Origin: UBA1181 sp963626555
GTDB lineage: Bacteria; Bacteroidota; Bacteroidia; Bacteroidales; Paludibacteraceae
Assembly: GCA_963626555.1 (NCBI GenBank)
Contig: CAVFXQ010000001.1
Coordinates: 1 to 64,000, forward strand
DNA: 64,000 nucleotides
Direction: 5' to 3'
The position numbers were made by a program, and so were the translations under genes. A model generated the notes under the pieces. That model was given only the letters and a program-made list of their open reading frames with translations. It searched no databases and had not been told where the DNA came from. How positions within the stretch are numbered: the first letter of the stretch is position 1; every line of letters begins with the position of its first letter. Shown here in pieces: positions 36,932 through 43,494 of the stretch.

Positions 36932-36960
36932 AAGCATTCGACATCGAACATCGAATGCAA
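36932..36960 (-). terminator. Terminator of the small isolated transcription unit
   Basis: GCATTCGA (36934-36941) and TCGAATGC (36951-36958) form an 8-bp perfect stem with a 9-nt loop. On the minus strand it is followed by TTTTGTTTTATA, so it would end a minus-strand transcript coming from the promoter at 37108-37138. Confidence 0.7.
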
Positions 36961-37010
36961 AATGGGATCTCAAAAAATACTTTTTACATCAGAAAATAAA
37001 CGTCCTATTT

Positions 37011-37070
37011 TTAGAACTTAGGAGCATACTTCTTGAGAATTGCCATGATTAGCATGTTTAAGCAAACCAT
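37011..37070 (-). CDS. Possible 19-residue peptide in a small transcript
   Basis: A 20-codon frame from ATG at 37070 to TAA at 37011 encoding MVCLNMLIMAILKKYAPKF: hydrophobic N-terminal half, basic end. It lies between a good promoter and a good terminator about 180 nt apart, so the transcript is likely real; whether it is a peptide mRNA or a non-coding RNA cannot be settled from sequence. There is no gene downstream that it could attenuate on the same strand before the terminator. Confidence 0.4.
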   Translation of the reverse strand: MVCLNMLIMAILKKYAPKF

Positions 37071-37107
37071 CGTTATCAGTTTTTATTGTTAGACTTCTTT
37101 TATGCTG

Positions 37108-37138
37108 CAAAGATATGTTCAAAAACATAACTACACAA
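37108..37138 (-). promoter_or_regulatory. Complete -33/-7 promoter of the small transcript
   Basis: On the minus strand TTGTG (37138-37134) is followed 20 bp later by TATCTTTG (37115-37108), the full Bacteroidetes sigma-ABfr pattern. A start near 37100 gives a ~30-nt leader before the 19-codon frame. Confidence 0.7.
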
Positions 37139-37222
37139 GCATTTTTCTAAAAATCTTTCTAAAATATCATAATTTTTATGTTCAAGAGCATAAATAAAGA
37201 GCATAGTAGATAGTGATAAAGT

Positions 37223-37283
37223 CAAAAAAAATCTCAAAGCCATCTCTATAACAAATAAATGTACAGAGAGAACTTTGAGATTA
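37223..37283 (-). terminator. Terminator of the two-repeat lipoprotein gene
   Basis: On the minus strand AATCTCAAAG (37282-37273) pairs with CTTTGAGATT (37239-37230), followed by T8. Inner CTCTCTG/CAGAG-like pairing extends the hairpin. It lies 42 bp after the stop. Confidence 0.8.
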
Positions 37284-37324
37284 ATTCAGAACAACACGAT
37301 AAACGCGCTTATACCAGATATTTT

Positions 37325-38254
37325 TTACTTAGCAATCGTATATTGTCGAGATGAGTAACGATGAGTTCCATCTTCTGAAACCATTAAGAAACTTACGGCT
37401 GATTGATCTTTAACAGCATCCGCAGGCAAATCTATTGAGAATCCAACATTAGCGACTTTGCTCATACCTAAAACCGCACGAACATCGGCACGTTCAGAAA
37501 GGAGCATGAAAGGATAAACCCTTTCACCAACAACCGCATAGATTTTTGAAACAGGTTCAAGGTTATCTATATCCAAAGCCCATCCTGCAACTGAAAGTCC
37601 GCCTTCTGCGTTTAATTTGATAGTTTTTCCGTTTAAACTTTCATTATTGTTAGAATCAATGCAAAATCCTGCAAACCAATCAGAACGAACGGTTTTCTTT
37701 ACTGGTAAAGCGAACAATTTTGCAACCTCCTTCTGTGAAATTCCATTTTTAGAAGAAACGGTAAAAGACATAGGTAAACTACAGTATGACAAATCAGCCC
37801 CAACAAAAACTAAATCAAACGTTGAGATTTCTTTAAGAACACCTCCAGGAATGGTAAGAGAGAAACCGAGTAAAGCATTAGGCGTACCGTAAATTGCTTG
37901 AACATCTGGACGTTCAACATTAATATTTCCTTTGAATACATTCTCACCAACAACAGCATAAACAGCTGAGTAGGAATCCTTTTTCTCTGCGTCCAAAGCC
38001 CATCCATTCAAAGTCACATCAACTCCCTCGTCCACATAAATTGTACGCAAAGAATTAACAGCAGAACTATTTCCATTCACTGCATCTATGTTAAAAGTAG
38101 CCTCTGACTCAGATGGTAGTCTCAATAGACTACAAATTTCAGCATAAGTAGTATTCGTTTCGTCTGAACTTGAAGATTCACTACCATTCGTTGTACAAGA
38201 CGCAAACAACAAACAAAGGGAAAGTCCTCCTATTAAAAATTTATTTCTGTTCAT
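37325..38254 (-). CDS. Lipoprotein with two tandem WALD-type repeats
   Basis: 309 residues from the ATG at 38254 (a longer TTG frame adds 10 unlikely residues). Lipobox CLLFASC at about 13-19. Two copies of a ~95-residue unit are visible: VTLNGWALDAEKKDSYSAVY ... ERPDVQAIYG ... LLGFSLTIP and LSVAGWALDIDNLEPVSKIY ... ERADVRAVLG ... NVGFSIDLP. The shared core is GWALD, YAVVGE, R.DV and GF. Similar units occur as accessory domains in some surface carbohydrate-related proteins; a binding role is a guess. A -7 box (TATCTTTG) precedes it. Confidence 0.8.
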   Translation of the reverse strand: MNRNKFLIGGLSLCLLFASCTTNGSESSSSDETNTTYAEICSLLRLPSESEATFNIDAVNGNSSAVNSLRTIYVDEGVDVTLNGWALDAEKKDSYSAVYAVVGENVFKGNINVERPDVQAIYGTPNALLGFSLTIPGGVLKEISTFDLVFVGADLSYCSLPMSFTVSSKNGISQKEVAKLFALPVKKTVRSDWFAGFCIDSNNNESLNGKTIKLNAEGGLSVAGWALDIDNLEPVSKIYAVVGERVYPFMLLSERADVRAVLGMSKVANVGFSIDLPADAVKDQSAVSFLMVSEDGTHRYSSRQYTIAK

Positions 38255-38272
38255 ATTGCAATATTTTTTTCG

Positions 38273-38280
38273 CAAAGATA
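38273..38280 (-). promoter_or_regulatory. -7 promoter element of the lipoprotein gene
   Basis: TATCTTTG on the minus strand, 18 bp upstream of the ATG at 38254, leaving a leader of about a dozen bases. Confidence 0.5.
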
Positions 38281-38378
38281 GCACACTCTTGTTTTTTTAA
38301 TAACTTTTTCAGAAATTTGTGAAACATTTTGAGAAGTTTTAGTTGAATTTTATTCTTATAACTATAAATTAAAAGACA

Positions 38379-39998
38379 ATGGCAAAAAGTGCATTGCAAG
38401 TTGCAAGAGCGGCATACCAACCTAAGTTGCCTAAGGCATTCAAGGGAGGCGTAGAGCTCAAAGAAGGTAAGGCAACCGTATCTGTTGCAAACCAAGACGA
38501 AATCAAGAAGTTATTCCCTAATACTTACGGTCTTCCAATCGTAACTTTCGAGGCTTCAGACAAGAAATTAGCAGCACCTTCTTTTAATGTCGGTGTTATC
38601 CTTTCAGGTGGTCAGGCTCCTGGCGGGCACAATGTTATCTCTGGTCTTTTTGATGGTTTGAAAGCTCTCAACAAAGACGCTAAATTGTACGGTTTCTTAG
38701 GTGGTCCTAGTGGATTAATTGATCATAAATATGTTGATTTAACTGCTGACATCATTGACGAATATCGTAATACAGGAGGTTTTGACATCATTGGTTCTGG
38801 CCGTACTAAACTCGAGGAAGAGTCTCAGTTCGACAGCGGTATCGAAATCTGCAACAAATTGGGTATCAAGGCACTCGTTATCATCGGTGGTGACGATTCA
38901 AACACTAACGCATGTGTTTTGGCTGAGTACTACTTGCAGAAAAAGACTGGCATTCAAGTAATTGGTTGCCCTAAGACTATCGATGGTGACTTGAAGAACG
39001 ACCAGATTGAAACTTCATTCGGATTCGACACAGCATGTAAGGTTTACTCCGAGGTTATCGGTAACATCATGCGTGATGCTAACTCAGCAAAGAAATACTG
39101 GCACTTTATCAAGTTGATGGGTCGTTCTGCGTCTCATATCGCCTTGGAGTGCGGTTTGCAGACTCAACCAAACATCTGTATCGTATCAGAGGAAGTAGAG
39201 GCTAAGAAGATGACTTTGGCTAACATCGTCGACAACATCGCTGAGACAGTTGCCGCACGTGCCGCTAAGGGTAATAATTTTGGTGTTGTTTTGATTCCAG
39301 AAGGATTAATCGAGTTCATTCCAGAGATGAAGGTGTTGATTAAGGAGTTGAACGACCTTTTGGCTGCTGAGTCTGACGTTAAGAAGGCAGTTGCTAAGTT
39401 GTCTGCTAACAGCAAGGCTGTTTACGAGAGCCTTCCAGAGGCAATCGCTAAGCAGTTGACTTTGGAGCGTGACCCTCACGGAAACGTACAAGTTTCTTTG
39501 ATCGAGACTGAGAAGTTGCTCATCGAGATGGTACGCACTAAGTTGGCTAAGATGAAGGCAGAAGGTAAATACGTTGGTAAGTTCTCAGGACTTGGCCACT
39601 TCTTCGGATACGAAGGACGCTGCGCAGCCCCTTCAAACTTTGACGCAGACTACTGCTACTCATTGGGTTACAACGCCGCTAATTTGATTGCATCTGGAAA
39701 GACAGGTTACATGTCATTGATCAAGAACACAACGAAGCCATCAGATCAATGGATTGCTGCAGGTGTTCCTATCACAATGATGATGAACATGGAGCAACGT
39801 AACGGAAAGCAAAAACCAGTTATCCGCAAGGCATTGGTTGAGTTGGACGGTGCGCCATTCAAGAAATTGGCAGACAACCGAGCTACCTGGGCAATCGAAA
39901 CTTCATACATCTATCCAGGACCAATCCAGTACTGGGGACCATCAGAAGTTTGCGACCAACCAACTAAGACTTTGGCTTTGGAGCAAGGTGCAAAGTAA
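38379..39998 (+). CDS. pfp: Pyrophosphate--fructose-6-phosphate 1-phosphotransferase
   Basis: 539 residues. The phosphoryl-donor loop reads ILSGGQAPGGHNVISGL; the marker IIGGDDSNTNA has Asp where ATP-PFK has Gly, and PKTIDGDLKN has the extra Lys, both typical of PPi-dependent enzymes. It reversibly phosphorylates fructose-6-phosphate in glycolysis. Codon choice is visibly more biased (GGT, AAG, GCA rich) than its neighbours, as in highly expressed genes. The last ~50 bp of the gene and its terminator are duplicated at 42971-43067. Confidence 0.95.
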   Translation: MAKSALQVARAAYQPKLPKAFKGGVELKEGKATVSVANQDEIKKLFPNTYGLPIVTFEASDKKLAAPSFNVGVILSGGQAPGGHNVISGLFDGLKALNKDAKLYGFLGGPSGLIDHKYVDLTADIIDEYRNTGGFDIIGSGRTKLEEESQFDSGIEICNKLGIKALVIIGGDDSNTNACVLAEYYLQKKTGIQVIGCPKTIDGDLKNDQIETSFGFDTACKVYSEVIGNIMRDANSAKKYWHFIKLMGRSASHIALECGLQTQPNICIVSEEVEAKKMTLANIVDNIAETVAARAAKGNNFGVVLIPEGLIEFIPEMKVLIKELNDLLAAESDVKKAVAKLSANSKAVYESLPEAIAKQLTLERDPHGNVQVSLIETEKLLIEMVRTKLAKMKAEGKYVGKFSGLGHFFGYEGRCAAPSNFDADYCYSLGYNAANLIASGKTGYMSLIKNTTKPSDQWIAAGVPITMMMNMEQRNGKQKPVIRKALVELDGAPFKKLADNRATWAIETSYIYPGPIQYWGPSEVCDQPTKTLALEQGAK

Positions 39999-40054
39999 TT
40001 AACGAGCAATCGTAGATGTAGGCGGCTCTCTAAGGAGGGTCGCTTTTTTTTGTG
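39948..40054 (+). repeat. Direct repeat, copy A: pfp 3' end plus terminator
   Basis: Covers the last ~50 bp of pfp, its stop codon and terminator. Positions 39989-40031 (43 nt) are identical to 43004-43046. Copy A is the functional gene end; copy B has lost about 10 bp of coding sequence. Confidence 0.9.
40019..40052 (+). terminator. Terminator of pfp
   Basis: GCGGCTCTC and GAGGGTCGC pair (two wobbles) around a short loop and run into eight or nine T, about 20 bp after the stop. Confidence 0.85.
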
Positions 40055-40061
40055 AACATTA

Positions 40062-40100
40062 GGTGTGCGAATCAATCAAATTTAACTATATTTGCACACC
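40062..40100 (+). promoter_or_regulatory. Promoter with flanking operator half-sites of the XRE-ImmA/PIN pair
   Basis: GGTGTGCGAA (40062-40071) is matched inverted by TTTGCACACC (40091-40100), 9 of 10 positions. The right half-site overlaps the -7 box TATATTTG (40087-40094). The ATG at 40115 follows after a short leader. An XRE repressor bound here would block its own transcription; this is inference from the arrangement. Confidence 0.65.
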
Positions 40101-40114
40101 CAATATTTTTGAAT

Positions 40115-41161
40115 ATGAATGCTACTTTCGCGCAAAGATTGGTGAATGCCAGAAAAATACGTTGCATTTCGCAAAGGGAGTTGTGTAAGTTGGTGGATGG
40201 AAAAGTATCACCAACTGCAATTGCTAAATACGAAAAAGGGTTGATGTTGCCGTCGAGTGATGTATTAATCGTGCTATCGAATGCGTTGGGAATGAAAATA
40301 GATTATTTTTTCAGACCATTCACCATTCAAATAGATCCCTCTAAATTTGAATTTCGCAAAAAAAACAGCCTTGGCAGCAAAGCGGTGGAATCGATTAAAC
40401 ATGTCGTATGTTCTGAAATAGAGAATTACCTTGAGATAGAAACCATACTTGGAATCTCCTCTAAGTTTGATTTGGATTACAGCAATGTGATGGTAGAAGG
40501 AGAGTGCGATGCGAAACAGTTGGCTTTACGTTTCAGAAAAGATGTCAACATTGGGTTGGATGCCATTGTTTCTGCGGTAGATTTGTTGGAATCCGTTGGG
40601 GTTAAGATAATTGAAGTTGAACACCAAGACTCTTTCGCTGGTACTTGTAATAAAGCAGGAGATTTTCCCATCATTGTAGTTAACAAAAACATGTGTTCCG
40701 AGCGTAAGCGTCTTACCATTTTCCACGAATTGGGACATTTGCTGATGCATTGCGCAGACGGCATTGACGAGGAGAAAATGTGCAATGTGTTTGCCAACGA
40801 GGTGTTGATACCTTCCGAAAAATTTAAAAATCTGATTGGAGAAAACCGACATGATATATCTCTTGTTGAATTGCAAGACATTCAACGAGAATATGGGATT
40901 TCTGTCGATGCTCTAATGGTAAAGGCGGTGCAACTCAATATTATCACAGAAAATCGTTTTGTATCCTACTATAAGAAAAAAAATGCCATTCCAGCATTCA
41001 AAGAGTCTGTTGAGAAAAGCATCTATCCGATGGAGCGGACTTGCCGATTTGAACGGTTGGTCTATCGTGCACTTGCCAGCGAACTAATCACCTACTCAAA
41101 AGCAGCCTCATTGTTAGACAAAGGGATTAATGAAGTTAAAGACACTCTAAATTTGATGTAG
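40115..41161 (+). CDS. XRE-family HTH and ImmA/IrrE metallopeptidase fusion protein
   Basis: 348 residues from the ATG at 40115 (a GTG 63 bp upstream lies before the promoter). An XRE helix-turn-helix covers about 4-65 (AQRLVNARKIRCISQRELCK, then SPTAIAKYEKG). The C-terminal half has the zinc motif FHELGHLLMH (His204, Glu205, His208) and FANEVLIP with the third-ligand Glu. This is the COG2856-type fusion, known as antitoxin or regulator in predicted toxin-antitoxin pairs and mobile elements. Its stop is 1 bp before the PIN gene, so the pair is co-transcribed. Confidence 0.85.
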   Translation: MNATFAQRLVNARKIRCISQRELCKLVDGKVSPTAIAKYEKGLMLPSSDVLIVLSNALGMKIDYFFRPFTIQIDPSKFEFRKKNSLGSKAVESIKHVVCSEIENYLEIETILGISSKFDLDYSNVMVEGECDAKQLALRFRKDVNIGLDAIVSAVDLLESVGVKIIEVEHQDSFAGTCNKAGDFPIIVVNKNMCSERKRLTIFHELGHLLMHCADGIDEEKMCNVFANEVLIPSEKFKNLIGENRHDISLVELQDIQREYGISVDALMVKAVQLNIITENRFVSYYKKKNAIPAFKESVEKSIYPMERTCRFERLVYRALASELITYSKAASLLDKGINEVKDTLNLM

Positions 41162-41162
41162 G

Positions 41163-41675
41163 ATGGAGATCGTAGTAAACGATACGAACATTCTGATAGA
41201 CCTTTACAATGCAGGATTGCTACCTTATTGCAAAAAAATAGGCATTGATTTTCGAACGCTTGACCTCATCATAAACGAGATAGAAGTTGAAGCACAATTC
41301 GTGGAAATTCAACATATTATTGACGAGGGGACACTGAAAGTTCATTCTCTCTCAGAAAAACAAATCGGTGTAGTATTTGAAAAAGTAGCAGAGTATCAAG
41401 GGGCGTGCAACCTATCTGTAGAGGATATTTCTGTTATGGTTTATGCAATAGACAACAAATGCCGATTGCTGACAGGAGATAAAAAACTGAAGGACAAAGC
41501 ATTGCTTGAAAATGTTGAGGTTTCAGGCATTCTCTACCTGACAGATATGCTTACACAAAAATGCGTTATACCAGAAGAAGAAATGGCAATTGCTTTGAAA
41601 AAATTACTTGAATCCAATAGCAGATTACCCCAAAAACTTATTAAAGAACGCATAAATGCATTGAAACAACGATGA
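41163..41675 (+). CDS. PIN-domain ribonuclease, probable toxin
   Basis: 170 residues. PIN acidic residues appear at the start (VVNDTNILIDLY), in the middle (LSVEDISVMVYA) and near CRLLTGDKKLKDKA, giving the usual Asp/Glu cluster of a Mg-dependent RNase. The protein is longer than VapC (about 130) with a helical C-terminal tail. It begins 1 bp after the XRE-ImmA gene, the layout of a two-gene toxin-antitoxin operon. The activity is predicted only. Confidence 0.8.
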   Translation: MEIVVNDTNILIDLYNAGLLPYCKKIGIDFRTLDLIINEIEVEAQFVEIQHIIDEGTLKVHSLSEKQIGVVFEKVAEYQGACNLSVEDISVMVYAIDNKCRLLTGDKKLKDKALLENVEVSGILYLTDMLTQKCVIPEEEMAIALKKLLESNSRLPQKLIKERINALKQR

Positions 41676-41692
41676 TTTAACAAGAAAGAACA

Positions 41693-41779
41693 GCTGACTT
41701 GCGGTCTCACACAACAAGAGGCAGCAGACAGAACCGGTGTCGGTCTCGTAACGCTGCGTAACTTTGAGAATGGGAAATC
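41693..41779 (+). pseudogene. hipB: Remnant of a hipB gene
   Basis: 87 bp that match the intact hipB at 43254-43340 almost base for base, encoding LTCGLTQQEAADR. Both ends are broken: the left end joins the sequence after the PIN gene, and the right end passes at AAATC directly into the sequence that follows hipA in the second copy (45032 onward). All of the hipB 3' part and hipA have been lost between two AAATC sites. Confidence 0.85.
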
Positions 41780-41896
41780 AGGCACATAGAACACCATACA
41801 AGAAAAATTTTCCAAAATCAGAAATTTGTTGCGTTAAATTTCGTTAAGTGCGTTTTTTTTTTACATTTACCCCCCTAAATACATTTATATGAAAAA
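41780..41896 (+). repeat. Downstream tail repeat, copy 1
   Basis: Matches 45037-45149 with scattered differences (shared: agaacac, aagaaaaatt, gaaatttgttgcgt, gttaag.gcgttttttt, acatttatatgaaaaa). It leads into the ATG of the secreted protein at 41889. Confidence 0.85.
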
Positions 41897-42401
41897 AATA
41901 TTTTTCTTTCTTATTTCAACGATTATTTGTTTAAGTTGTTGTGCGCAATCTCTAAGAACTGGAGTTAAAGGACGAGTAACCTACATTACACCTTGCATTG
42001 AAAATTTTATATATCTCTGTAATCTGAGTCAATCAGAATTCGATAACACAATGAAACAATATCACTATTCAGATCCCAAGTACAGAGACTCGTGGTTGTC
42101 CTATATGGCATCATTAGACAACTTTATAGTTCATGCTGTTATATATTTTGACTATAATATTAGTGGTAATTCTATTGTGTGTACTCTACCCAAAGATCAA
42201 ATGTACCCCACAACGGCGATGTCAGACATCTATGGAAGGTTACGTCCCCATTATTTTAGAAACGAAGATGGTCTTGATTATTACGCTTTTAACTACAACG
42301 GGCATGCTTATGGTGTCATGATTAAGGATAATGGAGACGATTATTATGTCAGAATAGACCATTGTGGTTATTCGGATGAAAGAATTTCAGAGTTAAGATA
42401 A
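41889..42401 (+). CDS. Small secreted or lipid-anchored protein, unknown
   Basis: 170 residues. The N-terminus KKIFFFLISTIICLSCCAQ is a signal peptide; Cys17/Cys18 may serve as a lipobox. The mature part is rich in Tyr, Asp and Asn (about 20 Tyr), with no domain I know. It starts in the tail repeat. Neighbours are toxin-antitoxin-like genes, and a similar Tyr-rich small protein follows; a link to the modules is not shown by sequence. Confidence 0.65.
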   Translation: MKKIFFFLISTIICLSCCAQSLRTGVKGRVTYITPCIENFIYLCNLSQSEFDNTMKQYHYSDPKYRDSWLSYMASLDNFIVHAVIYFDYNISGNSIVCTLPKDQMYPTTAMSDIYGRLRPHYFRNEDGLDYYAFNYNGHAYGVMIKDNGDDYYVRIDHCGYSDERISELR

Positions 42402-42424
42402 TAAGAAACAAAATTAATTTATCT

Positions 42425-42957
42425 ATGAAGAAGTATTAGCACTCATATTATTTGCATTAATAAGCATACCGGCATTATCCCAACACATGAAATTTATGGG
42501 AATACAATTGGATGGAACTATTGCCCAATTCACGACTAAACTTCAGCAAAAAGGAGTAACCATCTCCCCTGCAAACAAATATTCAGGTAATGGTTGCAGT
42601 TTTTTTTCTGGCAATTTCTATGGTAAAGAGGCTAAAATCCTCGTTTTCTACATTCCCTCGACAAAATTGGTTTATAGGGCAAAAGTAGTTTTTGAATTTG
42701 GAAATGCCAACGCAAGGGATGAATTCAAGGATGAAATTTATAATAAGATTATTAATAAATACAATTCGAAAGTAAACGAGGGTACTACGTTTCACGGTTA
42801 CAAACTCTACAGTATTTTTATAGATCTTGGTGTTCTTTCTGATATATATGAAGGATTGATTTATTTATATCCTGACGAGGACTACAGAATATATATAGAA
42901 TACTATGATTTTGTCAATTATGGTAAATATCAAGCATACATAGATGCTGATTTATAA
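42425..42957 (+). pseudogene. Secreted protein gene with frameshifted signal peptide
   Basis: The open frame runs from an internal ATG at 42487 (156 residues, GIQLDGTIAQFTTKLQQKGV ... ). Upstream, the bases from 42430 encode in the same frame a perfect signal-peptide core (VLALILFALISIPALSQ), and an ATG-AAG-AAG start sits at 42425 in a frame one base off, reaching TAG after four codons. One missing base near 42431-42433 explains it. The body resembles Bacteroidales secreted proteins with a ..MGIPLDGT.. opening. Without the signal peptide the product would stay in the cytoplasm. Sequencing error is the other explanation. Confidence 0.75.
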
Positions 42958-42970
42958 GACAAAGTCAGTT

Positions 42971-43067
42971 GTTTGCGACCAACCAACCAACCATGGAGCA
43001 AAATGCAAAGTAATTAACGAGCAATCGTAGATGTAGGCGGCTCTCTGAGAGGGTTGCCTTTTTTGTG
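42971..43067 (+). repeat. Direct repeat, copy B: pfp 3' end plus terminator
   Basis: Second copy of the pfp end. 43004-43046 is identical to 39989-40031; the left part lacks about 10 bp of coding sequence, and no pfp coding sequence lies before 42971. Its terminator right arm differs from copy A but still pairs with the unchanged left arm (AGGCGGCTCTC with GAGGGTTGCCT), followed by T6. Confidence 0.9.
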
Positions 43068-43088
43068 CGATAATCTATTGTGCAAACC

Positions 43089-43102
43089 GCCAATAAATTG
43101 TC
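43089..43102 (+). promoter_or_regulatory. Second, imperfect hipBA operator
   Basis: GCCAATAAATTGTC differs at two of 14 positions from the perfect palindrome at 43130-43143; centre-to-centre distance is 41 bp, close to four helical turns. Confidence 0.5.
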
Positions 43103-43129
43103 ACTTATCCTCAATTTTCTACTTTAACT

Positions 43130-43143
43130 GACAATATATTGTC
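43130..43143 (+). promoter_or_regulatory. hipBA operator, perfect palindrome
   Basis: GACAATATATTGTC is a 14-bp perfect palindrome covering the -33 TTG of the hipBA promoter; the likely HipB binding site. Confidence 0.6.
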
Positions 43144-43169
43144 TATTTCATTCTTTAATGCTACCTTTG
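43139..43169 (+). promoter_or_regulatory. hipBA promoter
   Basis: TTG (43139-43141), 20 bp, TACCTTTG (43162-43169): full match to the Bacteroidetes pattern. Transcription would start near 43176, just inside the first possible ATG (43174), so the start at 43201 is preferred. Confidence 0.75.
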
Positions 43170-43200
43170 TCGTATGGATACGAACAAGAGCATTAGAGGA

Positions 43201-43494
43201 ATGTCCAACTCCGAGATTATTCGGGTGTTGGGCAAGCGGTACAAGACCTATCGGCTGACTTGCGGTCTCACACAACAGGAGGCGGCAGACAGAGCCGGTG
43301 TCGGTCTCGTAACGCTGCGTAACTTTGAGAATGGCAAATCCTATAACATCACCATGTCCAATTTTCTCGGACTGTTAAGAACTGTCGGTGTGTTAGATCA
43401 AATCCAAGAGGTGCTTCCCGAAATGCCCATATCTCCCTTCCTGTTAGAGAAGATTGAGAAGAGAAAACCGAAACGAGTAAGGCATGGAGAATAA
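43201..43494 (+). CDS. hipB: HipB-type XRE antitoxin/repressor
   Basis: 97 residues from the ATG at 43201. The first ATG (43174) would add nine residues but lies before the inferred transcription start. The XRE helix-turn-helix is YRLTCGLTQQEAADRAGVGL and TLRNFENG. HipB binds operator DNA and neutralises HipA in characterised systems. Its last 11 bp overlap hipA. An 87-bp near-identical fragment lies at 41693-41779. Confidence 0.85.
   Translation: MSNSEIIRVLGKRYKTYRLTCGLTQQEAADRAGVGLVTLRNFENGKSYNITMSNFLGLLRTVGVLDQIQEVLPEMPISPFLLEKIEKRKPKRVRHGE

Noticed and set aside
39948..43067. Calling the pfp-end repeats attL/attR of an integrative element
   Set aside because: No integrase or recombinase gene lies between them, and the tail and hipB repeats fit a tandem duplication better.
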